Shown here: positions 9,517 to 18,190 of the stretch, in pieces | Numbering within the stretch: the first letter of the stretch is position 1 | Layout of the letters: the number at the start of each line of letters is the position of its first letter | NCBI RefSeq assembly: GCF_047345485.1 | Contig: NZ_JBLFEN010000008.1 | Location: 84,970 to 148,969 of the forward strand | DNA length: 64,000 nt | Source: Jejuia sp047345485 | GTDB taxonomy: Bacteria; Bacteroidota; Bacteroidia; Flavobacteriales; Flavobacteriaceae | Direction: 5' to 3' | The notes under the pieces: model-generated | Told to the model about the DNA's origin: nothing | Database searches by the model: none | What the model saw: the letters and a program-made list of their open reading frames with translations, nothing else | Program-made: the position numbers and the translations under genes

Positions 9517-10281
9517 TTATATACCTAAACCTTGTCCTCCACCAACTTGTATGGTTTCTGCGGTCATAAATGCAGCGTCTTTACTTACTAAAAAAGAAAC
9601 CACAGATGCTACGTCTTCTGGTTGTCCTAATCTTCCTAATAAAATATTATTTTTCCAGGATGCAAAAACTTCTGGTTTTGTAGATTTAATTTGAGCGTGG
9701 AAAGGTGTGTCTATAGTACCAGGAGACACCGCATTTACTCTAATACTATATTCTGCTAAGTCTTTTGCTAATGCTCTAGTTATAGCATGAACAGCAGCTT
9801 TTGATGTACCATATATTCCAGCTCCTGGCCCTCCAGCATTCCATCCTGCAATAGATGTATAATTAATTATTGACGCATTATCACTTTTTTTAAGAAAAGG
9901 AATAGCAGCTCTTGATGCAAAAAATGTGGAATCTAAATTTAGCGCCATTACAAATCTATAAAACTCTGTAGTCATCTCTTCAAATCTAGACCTGCCGCCT
10001 AAACCACCTGCGTTGTTGATGAGCACATCAATTTTACCATACTTATTTCCTATCTTATTAATATTTGAAGTTACTGCTTCTTCGTTTGTAACATCAAACT
10101 CATAAAACTCTGCTGTTATCCCTAAAGCTGTTAAATTAGCCACTTTTTTTGCGCCTTCTTCACTATTTAAACCATTTAATATTACAGTGTATCCGTCTTT
10201 TCCTAATCGTTTTGACACTTCAAAACCAATACCGCCTGTTGCACCAGTTATTATTGCTATTTTTTGCTCTGTATTACTCAT
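9517..10281 (-). CDS. SDR-family NAD(P)-dependent oxidoreductase, probable DEH reductase
   Basis: 254 residues, a classical short-chain dehydrogenase. The cofactor motif TGATGGIG is at 12-19, NNAG at 89-92, and the catalytic Ser143, Tyr157 and Lys161 are in place (YxxxK = YGTSK). No signal peptide, so it is cytoplasmic. In alginate loci of marine bacteria an SDR of this kind reduces DEH (4-deoxy-L-erythro-5-hexoseulose uronate) to 2-keto-3-deoxygluconate, and the position here, beside an MFS uronate transporter and a cupin, fits that job. The specific reaction is inferred from context; the fold and active site are seen. It is the last gene of the fadR-MFS-SDR group and is followed by a strong terminator. 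Confidence 0.85.
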   Translation of the reverse strand: MSNTEQKIAIITGATGGIGFEVSKRLGKDGYTVILNGLNSEEGAKKVANLTALGITAEFYEFDVTNEEAVTSNINKIGNKYGKIDVLINNAGGLGGRSRFEEMTTEFYRFVMALNLDSTFFASRAAIPFLKKSDNASIINYTSIAGWNAGGPGAGIYGTSKAAVHAITRALAKDLAEYSIRVNAVSPGTIDTPFHAQIKSTKPEVFASWKNNILLGRLGQPEDVASVVSFLVSKDAAFMTAETIQVGGGQGLGI

Positions 10282-10317
10282 ATTCTTTAATTTTTAGTAC
10301 TTGTTTTTATTTAATTT

Positions 10318-11616
10318 TTATTTTGCTTTTAATGGTTCAATTTTTGGGCACAAAAACCAAACGGCAGAGAGTGCTATTATGGCCAAAACTCCGCCTATAA
10401 TGAATGCAGGAGTGTAATTTCCTCCAGTTGTTATAAATGCAACTAAATAGGTAAGTCCAGCTGCACCTAGTTTAGCAGCCATACCAGCAAAGCCTGACAA
10501 TGTACCAACTATTTTACCGCTAAAGAGATCACTTGGTAAAGTCTGTATATTACCTATTGCTATTTGAAAACCAAAAAGTAAAACTGCCATAATGATTACA
10601 GCACTAGTAGCAGATGCTGGGGCTTTTAATAAGAAAAAGCAAGGAATCATAATTAAACATCCTAAAGTGATAGTCATTTTTCTTGTTTTATCTACAGACC
10701 ATCCTGCTGTAATTCTATTTTTGGCAAGTAAGCCACCAAATATTGCTCCAATCATTGCGCCTACATAAGGCACCCATGCTGAGAATGCTATTTCTTTAAC
10801 ATCCATTCCAAAAACTTCTGATAAGTAAAGCGGAATCCAGACTATAAACAACCACCAAATAGGGTCTATTGCTGCAGAAGCTATTACAACACCCCAACTC
10901 TCTTTATGCTTAAATAGTTGGCCTGTAGTTGGCGCATATCCTTCATCATAATTACCATCTTCATTAATATCTTGATTCTTTTGCCCTGAGAGAATAAACT
11001 TTTTTTCATCATCAGTTAACCAAGGATGCGTTTTAGGATCACCCTTAACCACAAAAAACCAAGGTAGCAACCATAAAAATCCAAGAACTGCAACTACAAT
11101 AAAAATTGCTTTCCAATCAAAATAATATGATAGTAATCCAATAACTGGATAAGCTACTATACCGCCAATAGCTGCTCCTGAATTAAAGATTCCTTGTGCT
11201 AGAGCTCTCTCTTTAGTTGGAAACCATTCTGCATTGGCTTTAGCAGCACCAGGCCAGTTTCCAGCTTCTGCAATTCCTAATATTGATCTAAAAATTGAAA
11301 AACTTAACATACCTTGAGCAAATGCATGTAACATGGTGGCTATAGACCACACTCCAATAGAAAGTGCGAATCCTAACCTAGTTCCTATCCAGTCGAAAAT
11401 TTTACCAAAAAGGGCTTGACCTCCGGCATAAGATAATATGAAAACGGTTGATATAGTGCCATAAATAGCTTTGTGCCCATCTTTATCCATATCTGGGAAT
11501 AATTCACTGGCAATATCAGGCCAAAGCGCACCAAACGCTTGCCTATCTATATAATTTATAACTGCGGCTAGTGCCACAAGACTAACTACCCACCAACGTA
11601 ATCCCTTTAATTTCAT
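10318..11616 (-). CDS. MFS transporter of the hexuronate (ExuT/ACS) family, probable DEH or oligouronate importer
   Basis: 432 residues with 12 predicted membrane spans and a cytoplasmic loop near 205-235. The N-terminal motif INYIDRQAFG (20-29) is typical of the anion:cation symporter branch of the MFS, which includes hexuronate transporters. The sequence ESILGIAEAGNWPGAAKANAEWFP-type region (here around residues 112-135) also fits ExuT-like proteins. It would move unsaturated uronate monomers or KDG-like acids across the inner membrane. The SDR gene follows after 36 bp and the FadR-type regulator precedes it by 161 bp, consistent with one operon. The exact substrate is inference. Confidence 0.88.
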   Translation of the reverse strand: MKLKGLRWWVVSLVALAAVINYIDRQAFGALWPDIASELFPDMDKDGHKAIYGTISTVFILSYAGGQALFGKIFDWIGTRLGFALSIGVWSIATMLHAFAQGMLSFSIFRSILGIAEAGNWPGAAKANAEWFPTKERALAQGIFNSGAAIGGIVAYPVIGLLSYYFDWKAIFIVVAVLGFLWLLPWFFVVKGDPKTHPWLTDDEKKFILSGQKNQDINEDGNYDEGYAPTTGQLFKHKESWGVVIASAAIDPIWWLFIVWIPLYLSEVFGMDVKEIAFSAWVPYVGAMIGAIFGGLLAKNRITAGWSVDKTRKMTITLGCLIMIPCFFLLKAPASATSAVIIMAVLLFGFQIAIGNIQTLPSDLFSGKIVGTLSGFAGMAAKLGAAGLTYLVAFITTGGNYTPAFIIGGVLAIIALSAVWFLCPKIEPLKAK

Positions 11617-11777
11617 AATTTTTAGTTTTAGTCAATACAATATTACCACAACCAAAAAAGGTTATGACCAAAGAATTTTATTTTAAAAATTTAAAAGAAA
11701 TATCTGTGACTGAAGAATTTCTTCTTTAGCTATTCTAAAACTGGAAAAATTATAAGTTTTTTTAACCCAGATTTAGT

Positions 11778-12488
11778 TTACGCCGATTTGCTATTGTAGC
11801 AATATTGATATAAAACATTAAAATGTTCTTTCATCTTTTGTTTGGCCAAATCAGTATTTTGCGCTTTAATAGCTTCATAGATTGCTCTATGTTCATCAAT
11901 ACCTAGAGTTGCCTGGTTTTTATCACATACATGATATTTACCAAAATCTATAATAATTTGCGGAGTAATAGTTAACATAAATTTATTTATGGTACTATTT
12001 CTGCTTGCTTTTGCAATAGCTAAATGAAACAGCAAATCTTCCTGTACAGCATCTTCTCCAGAAAGCACCTTCTTTTCATAAGCATCTTGCATTGCTTTAA
12101 TATGCTTTAAATCCTCATCAGATCTTCTTAAAGACGCTAACTTTACTGTTTTAAGTTCTAATAAAATTCTTGTTTCTACTAACGATTTAAAATTTTGCTC
12201 TTCTAGCCCTAAAATATCGTCAATCATACCATTCATAGCAATTACACCTATATTAGCTACAAAAGTGCCACTTTGTGGTTTAGACTCTAATATTCCATAA
12301 AATTCTAATGTTTGTATAGACTCTCTAACAATACCCCTAGAAACTTCAAATTTTTCAGACAACATCCGTTCCGAAGGCAATTTATCACCAGGTTCTAAAT
12401 TTTTATAGTTTATTAAATTTTTAATCTTTAATATAATATCTCTTTGAATATTTTTATTATCTCCAATTATTAGCTCATCTAGCTTCAT
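11778..12488 (-). CDS. GntR/FadR-subfamily transcriptional regulator with FCD domain
   Basis: 236 residues. The N-terminal winged helix (about 15-80) carries the GntR signature LEPGDKLPSERMLSEKFEVSR followed by VRESIQTLEFYGILES and the wing SGTFV. The C-terminal FCD ligand-binding domain (about 95-228) contains FHLAIAKASRNSTINKF and later His residues (DEHRAIYEAI, HFN) that usually bind a metal and an organic acid. Its own promoter carries two 13-bp TTGGT..CCAAA units, so it is probably autoregulated, and the same units precede susC and the PL6 gene. A repressor released by an alginate catabolite such as KDG or DEH is the likely role. The family is certain, the ligand is inferred. Confidence 0.92.
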   Translation of the reverse strand: MKLDELIIGDNKNIQRDIILKIKNLINYKNLEPGDKLPSERMLSEKFEVSRGIVRESIQTLEFYGILESKPQSGTFVANIGVIAMNGMIDDILGLEEQNFKSLVETRILLELKTVKLASLRRSDEDLKHIKAMQDAYEKKVLSGEDAVQEDLLFHLAIAKASRNSTINKFMLTITPQIIIDFGKYHVCDKNQATLGIDEHRAIYEAIKAQNTDLAKQKMKEHFNVLYQYCYNSKSA

Positions 12489-12504
12489 CTAAAATTTTAT
12501 TTAA

Positions 12505-12534
12505 TTGGTTTACCAGATTGGTTACCCAAATATA
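12505..12534 (-). promoter_or_regulatory. fadR promoter with two tandem operator units
   Basis: Two contiguous 13-bp units, TTGGTTTACCAGA (12505-12517) and TTGGTTACCCAAA (12518-12530), match the units at susC and PL6. The minus-strand -7 element TATATTTG (12527-12534) overlaps the upstream unit, giving a predicted leader of about 34 nt before the ATG at 12488. This arrangement predicts negative autoregulation. Confidence 0.8.
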
Positions 12535-12569
12535 TGTATTTTTTATTAAAAATAACCAAATCTTTTTGT

Positions 12570-12917
12570 CTATTCCATAAAATCCTCACGAATAGGACTA
12601 AACACATCAATTAAAACGCCAGCTTTAGTACAAATAGCACCATGAAGTACGTGCGGAGGTATGTATACTGAATCTCCACCTTTTACAGTTTTAGTTTCTT
12701 CTCCAATAGAAAATTCAAATTCTCCACTCTCTACATAAGTTACTTGAGAATGGTAGTGCTCATGTTTATAACCTATTCCTCCTTTATCAAAATCTACTTT
12801 AACCAGCATAATTTTGTCATCATAAGTCATTATTTTTCGCTTTACGCCTTCGCCTACTGTTTCCCATTCCAAGTCATTATCTAATACAAATTCTTTACTT
12901 GCTCCAAATGTTTTCAT
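12570..12917 (-). CDS. kdgF: cupin-domain protein, KdgF-like
   Basis: 115 residues forming a single cupin barrel. The metal-binding set is visible as His52, His54 and Gln58 in the segment KHEHYHSQ and His92 in IPPHVLHG. KdgF converts the cyclic unsaturated monouronate released by pectin or alginate lyases into linear DEH, and homologues are standard in alginate loci. It is the third gene after PL6 and PL17, 14 bp from the PL17 gene, so the three are co-transcribed. No signal peptide is seen, so it acts in the cytoplasm. The KdgF assignment rests on size, cupin residues and context. Confidence 0.8.
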   Translation of the reverse strand: MKTFGASKEFVLDNDLEWETVGEGVKRKIMTYDDKIMLVKVDFDKGGIGYKHEHYHSQVTYVESGEFEFSIGEETKTVKGGDSVYIPPHVLHGAICTKAGVLIDVFSPIREDFME

Positions 12918-12931
12918 ATTCTTAAGTTTAT

Positions 12932-15226
12932 TTATTTAAAATAATAAGCACCCGTCCATTGGTACGTATTTGCATCTAATTTTAATTTATGTTTAGCTTC
13001 TTTTGAAGCATTTACGTTTGAAAGTATAAGTTTTTTTGTAATTCCAGACTTCATCTTAAATTCTAAAGCTGTATAATCATCAGTGTTTTGTAATATTTTT
13101 ATAGACTCAAATTTACTGTAGGCATCATTGGCTTTCTCATTTACTGGATTGTAAGTACCATGTGCTTCAATAATTGTAGCAAATAATGCAGATTTAGTAT
13201 TGTTTTTTCTTAGGATTAAAGATGGGTCTCTCCTCAAATTAAATTCAGGGTCTTTTGCTCCAATTCTAGCAAGAATAGCCGTATCATCTTTATTAGTTGC
13301 CGATGTAATACTATAAAATATTCTATTATTCATCCATGTAAATTGAATACTTTCAAGTTCAGCTTTACTTTCTGATGTTTTCCACAAGTGCTGATAGCCA
13401 TTTTGGGTCCCCAAAGCACTTAATTTCTGTGGTGCTTCTGTACTAAAACTTGTTGAAATAATTTGCCCAAAATAATAGTATGGTAAATCGTATTGGTGTA
13501 ATCTGTTTGAAGTTATTTTAAATACATCTACAACATATGGTTTATCAAATTCAACGTCTTTTATCATTACCATAGTACGATGGAAATTTGTACCTGGGTA
13601 AGCGTTATCCTCTTTAGCACTCATAATTTGAAAACTCTTGTTTGTAGTATCAAACAGGTATTTCTTTGAATGGAATTTACTTCCTGTTTTAAAATCTCCA
13701 TTAAAGTGAGATGTTTCATTTTGAATGACGGTGTTATGCGCTATAGTTTGTTTTGCAAATGTTTTATTTTCTTTCAAATAGCCTCCACCATTTTTTTGCT
13801 CTACGTTTACAAAACGCGCTAATCCATAATCTTGTATTACCTCATCTCCATTTTCGTATAAAGAAAATGATAGTTTATCGTAATGTCCGTGACTTAAACC
13901 TTGCCCAGTATATTTCATAACAAGGCCTGTGGTAGTATTAGCATCATTATATCTTAAAATACCAACTGCTCCTTCGTCTCCATTGGCACCATCAGATAAT
14001 TCTATAGATTGTTTCACAAATGGTTTTTCTTTTTCATCTCTCAATCCTACAGCCACTGCTAATCCTGTAGCATCTAATTGCACTTTATTTTGCAATTTTG
14101 CAATCGATAATAATTCTGGTTGTTTATTCCCAAAAAAATACGCAATATCAACAGCAGAAACTAAGGAGGATGTATAATATGACATTCCTTTTTGTCCATC
14201 ATTTAAAGGAAAAAACGCTCCATTTGCATCTGTTAAATTTAAAAGTGCATTAACCGCTTTTAGTAACACACCATTCTTATACTCAAAGATTTTAAGTTCT
14301 GGTTTTTTTTGTTGAAGCGCTTGAGCAAAAATCATAAATGGATACATGGCATATCTTTGATAATATGGCCCCTCGGTATAAAATCCATCTGGAGAAAAAG
14401 GACTATCTAGGTTAGCTAAAAACCCTGCTTTACCATCTTTATCATATATAAATCCACCATCGTTATCCTTTACTTCCAAATCTATATCCGCTTTCTTTAA
14501 ACCATACAAAGCCCTATTTACTAATTCTTCATCATCCATTACTAAACCAATCATACCTACTGCAACATTGCCCCAAGTACTGTGATTATGTATACGATTA
14601 AAATACTGAGGTGTTTCAACTGATAAAAAATCTGCATATGGCCTAAATAGTGTTTTATTTAAATACTCAGTTTGTTCTTTTGGAAGCCAATCGTAAATAC
14701 AATCATAAGCCTGACTTGTATACGTTAACCAATTAGAGTCGTTTAAACACTGCCAAAAAAACTTTCCTCTAGCATAACTACGCTCTTGTGGATGTCGTCC
14801 TAAAGTGGGAAATATTTTAGCATACTCCAAAAGCATATCTCTTATGTATATGGCATAGGTTTCGTCTCCTAATATCTGAAACAATACGCCTGCCTTTTGC
14901 ATATTTACATAATTAGCTTTGTGCTGTGTATGTGTGTAACCTCCAGCCATATCTTTTGGTATTGGCACATCTATACCAGCTTTTATAGCTGTATTTACAG
15001 TTATTTTTACTTGCTTTAAAGTTTTATCAAAGAGAGGAACTTCTCCTAATTGCGATTGTATATTTAAAACACTTTGTTGTGTTAAAATTAAATTAGGGTG
15101 ACCGCCTTTTTGGCGATCATCTGCATTAACAGCTACATCAGTATTATCTTTACAAGATAGTATCGTAAATAAAAGTATAGAGATTATGTGAATGCTTATT
15201 TTCATCTTTTTATTTTTATAACTCAT
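12932..15226 (-). CDS. PL17-family oligoalginate lyase (exolytic), lipoprotein
   Basis: 764 residues. A second Met at codon 8 (15205) begins a cleaner lipoprotein signal (ILLFTILSC, Cys25), so the true start may be 15205. The N-terminal alpha/alpha toroid contains RIHNHSTWGN with Asn214 and His215, and FYTEGPYYQRYAMYPF (282-297) with the conserved tyrosines. The C-terminal heparinase II/III-like beta domain follows, including GLSHGHYDKLSF and DYGLARFVN. This matches PL17 enzymes, which release unsaturated monouronate from alginate oligosaccharides. It sits 3 bp after the PL6 stop and would finish what PL6 begins, in the periplasm or at the outer membrane. The family is clear from the motifs; exolytic action is family knowledge. 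Confidence 0.92.
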   Translation of the reverse strand: MSYKNKKMKISIHIISILLFTILSCKDNTDVAVNADDRQKGGHPNLILTQQSVLNIQSQLGEVPLFDKTLKQVKITVNTAIKAGIDVPIPKDMAGGYTHTQHKANYVNMQKAGVLFQILGDETYAIYIRDMLLEYAKIFPTLGRHPQERSYARGKFFWQCLNDSNWLTYTSQAYDCIYDWLPKEQTEYLNKTLFRPYADFLSVETPQYFNRIHNHSTWGNVAVGMIGLVMDDEELVNRALYGLKKADIDLEVKDNDGGFIYDKDGKAGFLANLDSPFSPDGFYTEGPYYQRYAMYPFMIFAQALQQKKPELKIFEYKNGVLLKAVNALLNLTDANGAFFPLNDGQKGMSYYTSSLVSAVDIAYFFGNKQPELLSIAKLQNKVQLDATGLAVAVGLRDEKEKPFVKQSIELSDGANGDEGAVGILRYNDANTTTGLVMKYTGQGLSHGHYDKLSFSLYENGDEVIQDYGLARFVNVEQKNGGGYLKENKTFAKQTIAHNTVIQNETSHFNGDFKTGSKFHSKKYLFDTTNKSFQIMSAKEDNAYPGTNFHRTMVMIKDVEFDKPYVVDVFKITSNRLHQYDLPYYYFGQIISTSFSTEAPQKLSALGTQNGYQHLWKTSESKAELESIQFTWMNNRIFYSITSATNKDDTAILARIGAKDPEFNLRRDPSLILRKNNTKSALFATIIEAHGTYNPVNEKANDAYSKFESIKILQNTDDYTALEFKMKSGITKKLILSNVNASKEAKHKLKLDANTYQWTGAYYFK

Positions 15227-15229
15227 GTA

Positions 15230-17530
15230 TTAATACAAAAGTTTTAATTTTAAATTCTCAACTACTTTTATTTCACCTGAATTTACAACAGTATTATTTA
15301 TAGATTCTTGTCCTTTTTCACCCCATAAAACTGCAACTACTTTTACAGGATTATTTATAAACCTATTATTAGCAAATTTTACGTTTACAATACCTCTATT
15401 TTTAATAAGAATATTTTCTTTTTCAGTAGTGCCACATTTTTTTAAAGTATTGCCCGTAAATATTAAATTACCACCAATGGTAGACTCATCATAACCACCA
15501 CGATAATAATTAAAAACGTTTTCACTAATATTCTCAAACGTATTATCAACCACATAAACAAACTCGCTATTATAATCGCCTTTATCATTTGTTTCTTTAT
15601 TGAGTTGAATGCCTTTTAAACAATTTTTAATATTAGAATTTCTAACAGAAACTGTATCAGCAAATGATCCTTTAGATACCTCTAAAACGCTATTAAAATT
15701 ACTTATTTCGACATTTTCAATCCATAAACCATAAGCACTAGTCATATTTTTTTCTAGAGTTTTAAATGCTGCTTGGGTGTTGTTACCCTTTAAAACGACA
15801 TTTTCTATATGAAGTATACCTTTGGGCAACATCTGAAAAGCTGTATTAGAAGTATTAAAATTTAATATTGCTTTTATATTATTGTTAGAAGATTTAAAGG
15901 TAATTTTTTTATCAATCGATAGCGTTTCAGTTATATTATAACTTGCAGGTTTTAAGCTAATAATATCACCGTTATTTGCTTCAATAATAGCTGTTAATAA
16001 TTCTTTATTTGAAGTTACTTCAATTGTTTTTGATTTTGATGTTTTCTCATCAATTTTAAACCAACTTGTACCATAATTAGATGCATCAAAAGAAATAGTC
16101 TTACTATTATCTTTTACTAAAGCGCCAATAGTATTATTTTCTTTAGTTCTAGTATTACCTAATAAATCTGTTTTAATATTTATAAAATCAAAACCAGAAT
16201 AAACTTCAGCAACCGCTGGATTAGGATTCCAATATGTATCAGATACCCTTTTAACAGTCATCCCCTTTGTAATTAATCCTTCGGGGGTTACTTCACTTTT
16301 ATTTTTACTATTCGTATAGTTATTCTTAAATAGTACGCCATCAACTTTATCGTAACTTTTTATGGGATAGTTAAAAGGTGTTTCATTATATATTATATTA
16401 TTTGCAACTACAGTTCTTATTGGTCTTGCAGAACGGATTTCGGATTTTGGTAAAACCTCGCTCTGACTCACATTTGATCCTACACTAAAATGAAACGGTG
16501 TTTCACAATCTACATAAGTATTATATGCCACAACAACATCTGTAACCTGGTTGTAACGATTTTGCGGAGATTTAGGAATACCATTCATAACAGCTAAAGG
16601 CGCTCTAAATGTAGAACCTTTTAACTTGTAGAAATAGTTATTAGTTATCCAATGTCCTGTATTAATAACACGAATACCACCAATGAATTCTGAATTTTCG
16701 TTACCTATAAACATATTACCATCAATAGTAGCATAATTACCATGGCGTAATACCAGAGAGCCTTCACTTTCAAAAAATACATTATTTTTAAACCTATTGT
16801 AATTAGATTTGCTTGATATAATTTCTACCTCGCCATTACAACGCTCAAATAAATTGTTTTCAACGTTTGTATAGGACGGCGCCATAGATGTACCACTATC
16901 ACCAAGTTGCATGGTTTCTCCGTGTGGCCCACCTTTTCTAGGACGAGGACCAAAATGATTATTAATAATTTGATGGTGATTTTTTATATGCTGATTCCCC
17001 TTTAACATTACCATTACTGTTGGGCCAAAATTAGATTTTCCAGTAATGTAATTATTACTTATTTCGTTATGCCTGCCCCACATTTCTATCCAATGATCGC
17101 TAACATCTCTATTTGGCTGGGTAAATTCTTCTATTACACAATTAGTGAATTTTGAGTGGTTTGCAACTAGAGTATCGTTTATTTTAAAACGAATTATTTG
17201 ACCTGTAGGTGTATATCCGTTTTTAAAATACAAACCGTCTACTATCAAATAATTACCTCCTATTTGTAAATTAGATTCTCCCTCTATAGTAACCTTTCCA
17301 TAAGTTTCTGCTTTTAACGTTATAGGTTTGTTAGCTTCACCATTTCCAACTAGCCTAATTTGAATGTCTTTATAACTACCGTTTTTTAAAATAATGTTGT
17401 CTCCAGGTTTAGCATTTAAAATAGCTGTTTCTATGTCGTCTGTAGTTGAAACCAAAATATCAGAATTTTGGTTTTTCTGACAAGAAAATAACACAAATAA
17501 AAAATTTAAAACTAAAATGTAATTTTTCAT
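15230..17530 (-). CDS. PL6-family alginate lyase, two beta-helix domains, lipoprotein
   Basis: 766 residues. A lipoprotein signal ends at Cys17. The N-terminal parallel beta-helix (about 25-460) contains GGPHGETMQLGDSGTS (200-215) and the catalytic pair Lys241 (ISSKS) and Arg262 (LRHG), spaced 21 residues apart, the same spacing as Lys220/Arg241 of the PL6 enzyme AlyGC. A second, divergent beta-helix fills about 500-760, as in the AlyGC type. PL6 includes alginate lyases and dermatan-sulphate lyases; the KdgF, PL17 and SDR neighbours favour alginate. It is first in the PL6-PL17-cupin operon, whose promoter carries two operator units, giving a leader of roughly 120 nt. Confidence 0.92.
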   Translation of the reverse strand: MKNYILVLNFLFVLFSCQKNQNSDILVSTTDDIETAILNAKPGDNIILKNGSYKDIQIRLVGNGEANKPITLKAETYGKVTIEGESNLQIGGNYLIVDGLYFKNGYTPTGQIIRFKINDTLVANHSKFTNCVIEEFTQPNRDVSDHWIEMWGRHNEISNNYITGKSNFGPTVMVMLKGNQHIKNHHQIINNHFGPRPRKGGPHGETMQLGDSGTSMAPSYTNVENNLFERCNGEVEIISSKSNYNRFKNNVFFESEGSLVLRHGNYATIDGNMFIGNENSEFIGGIRVINTGHWITNNYFYKLKGSTFRAPLAVMNGIPKSPQNRYNQVTDVVVAYNTYVDCETPFHFSVGSNVSQSEVLPKSEIRSARPIRTVVANNIIYNETPFNYPIKSYDKVDGVLFKNNYTNSKNKSEVTPEGLITKGMTVKRVSDTYWNPNPAVAEVYSGFDFINIKTDLLGNTRTKENNTIGALVKDNSKTISFDASNYGTSWFKIDEKTSKSKTIEVTSNKELLTAIIEANNGDIISLKPASYNITETLSIDKKITFKSSNNNIKAILNFNTSNTAFQMLPKGILHIENVVLKGNNTQAAFKTLEKNMTSAYGLWIENVEISNFNSVLEVSKGSFADTVSVRNSNIKNCLKGIQLNKETNDKGDYNSEFVYVVDNTFENISENVFNYYRGGYDESTIGGNLIFTGNTLKKCGTTEKENILIKNRGIVNVKFANNRFINNPVKVVAVLWGEKGQESINNTVVNSGEIKVVENLKLKLLY

Positions 17531-17634
17531 ATATATTGTTTTTATTAGTGCTTTAGAGACTAATTAGTTAAGTTAAAAATTAAATTTCAACACCTTAAAC
17601 AAGTAAATTTTTAACAATACTTAGATTATTTAAA

Positions 17635-17664
17635 TTGGTTCACCAAATTGGTTTACCAAAAATA
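17635..17664 (-). promoter_or_regulatory. PL6 operon promoter with two tandem operator units
   Basis: Two contiguous 13-bp units, TTGGTTCACCAAA (17635-17647) and TTGGTTTACCAAA (17648-17660), are the cleanest copies of the motif also found at susC and fadR. The minus-strand -7 element TATTTTTG (17657-17664) overlaps the upstream unit in the same way as at the other two promoters. The rest of the stretch between the PL6 start and the 102-bp repeats (17665-17812) shows nothing I can name. Confidence 0.82.
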
Positions 17665-17812
17665 GAATTAATATTTCAGTTAAAAAAAGAAATTGCATAA
17701 ATATATTTCAAAAGCAATATTAGTAATTGGATGTATACTATTATCGATGAAGAATTACGACTTCCTCATTAATATAAGAGGTTTTAATATTGAAAAAATG
17801 AATTTTTATTTC

Positions 17813-18066
17813 CGCTACGCTTTGAAAAAAGAAAATCTCTGCTTACAAATTCAAGCGAGCTTTGTAAAACAATATAATTTAAGTATCATTTAATAGGGAT
17901 TACATATCCCTTAACGCTACGCGTTGAAAAAAGAAAATCTCTGCTTACAAATTCAAGCGAGCTTTGTAAAACAATATAATTTAAGTATCATTTAATAGGG
18001 ATTACATATCCCTTAACGCTACGCGTTGAAAAAAGAAAATCTCTGCTTACAAATTCAAGCGAGCTT
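17813..18066. repeat. 102-bp tandem repeat, about 2.5 copies
   Basis: The block GAAAAAAGAAAATCTCTGC begins at 17824, 17926 and 18028, exactly 102 bp apart, and the sequence between is identical as far as I can read. The first copy differs slightly at its left end (CGCTACGCTTTG against CGCTACGCGTTG), and the third stops at 18066. Each unit holds three small inverted repeats: AAGCGAGCTT, GGGATTACATATCCC and AACGCTACGCGTT. The left arm of the hairpin behind tRNA-Arg is part of the repeated unit, so tandem duplication has copied half of that hairpin. No credible gene lies here. Confidence 0.9.
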
Positions 18067-18091
18067 GATTTGACACAGAGATTTTCTTTTT
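18030..18091 (-). terminator. long hairpin behind tRNA-Arg, probable end of the dcw-ftsZ-yqeY-tRNA transcript
   Basis: A 16-bp perfect stem pairs AAAAAGAAAATCTCTG (18030-18045) with CAGAGATTTTCTTTTT (18076-18091). The loop itself folds further (AAATTCAAGC against GCTTGATTT with one bulge). Read on the minus strand, the second arm ends in a run of T, as in an intrinsic terminator, and it starts 5 bp after the tRNA 3' end. Confidence 0.7.
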
Positions 18092-18096
18092 ATTCG

Positions 18097-18170
18097 TGAC
18101 CGCGAAGGGATTCGAACCCCCAACCCTCAGAGCCGAAATCTGATATTCTATCCAGTTGAACTACGCAGCC
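18097..18170 (-). tRNA. tRNA-Arg, anticodon TCG
   Basis: On the minus strand the 74-nt sequence folds as a full cloverleaf. Acceptor GGCTGCG pairs with CGCGGTC (with G-T pairs), the anticodon stem TCAGA/TCTGA encloses the loop TTTCGGC, giving anticodon TCG, and the T-loop is TTCGAAT. CCA is not encoded; the discriminator base is A. It lies 20 bp after the yqeY-like gene and may be transcribed with it. Confidence 0.96.
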
Positions 18171-18190
18171 ATTATATTCTACTAAAACTT

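Noticed and set aside
11617..11777. Terminator or separate promoter between fadR and the MFS gene
   Set aside because: Only weak A/T-rich inverted repeats and an imperfect -7 match (TAATATTG) are present.
15230..17530. Dermatan-sulphate lyase (chondroitinase B) instead of alginate lyase
   Set aside because: The family overlaps, but PL17, KdgF-like cupin and the SDR beside it point to alginate, and no sulphatase is present.
17693..17893. Plus-strand open frame of 66 codons
   Set aside because: Its second half is the 102-bp repeat unit, the composition is not protein-like and no promoter or neighbour supports it.
17813..18066. Possible CRISPR array
   Set aside because: The repeats are directly adjacent 102-bp units with no variable spacers and no cas genes.
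18097..18170. Integration site in tRNA-Arg with a second copy of the tRNA end
   Set aside because: I found no repeated tRNA 3' sequence or integrase in the window.
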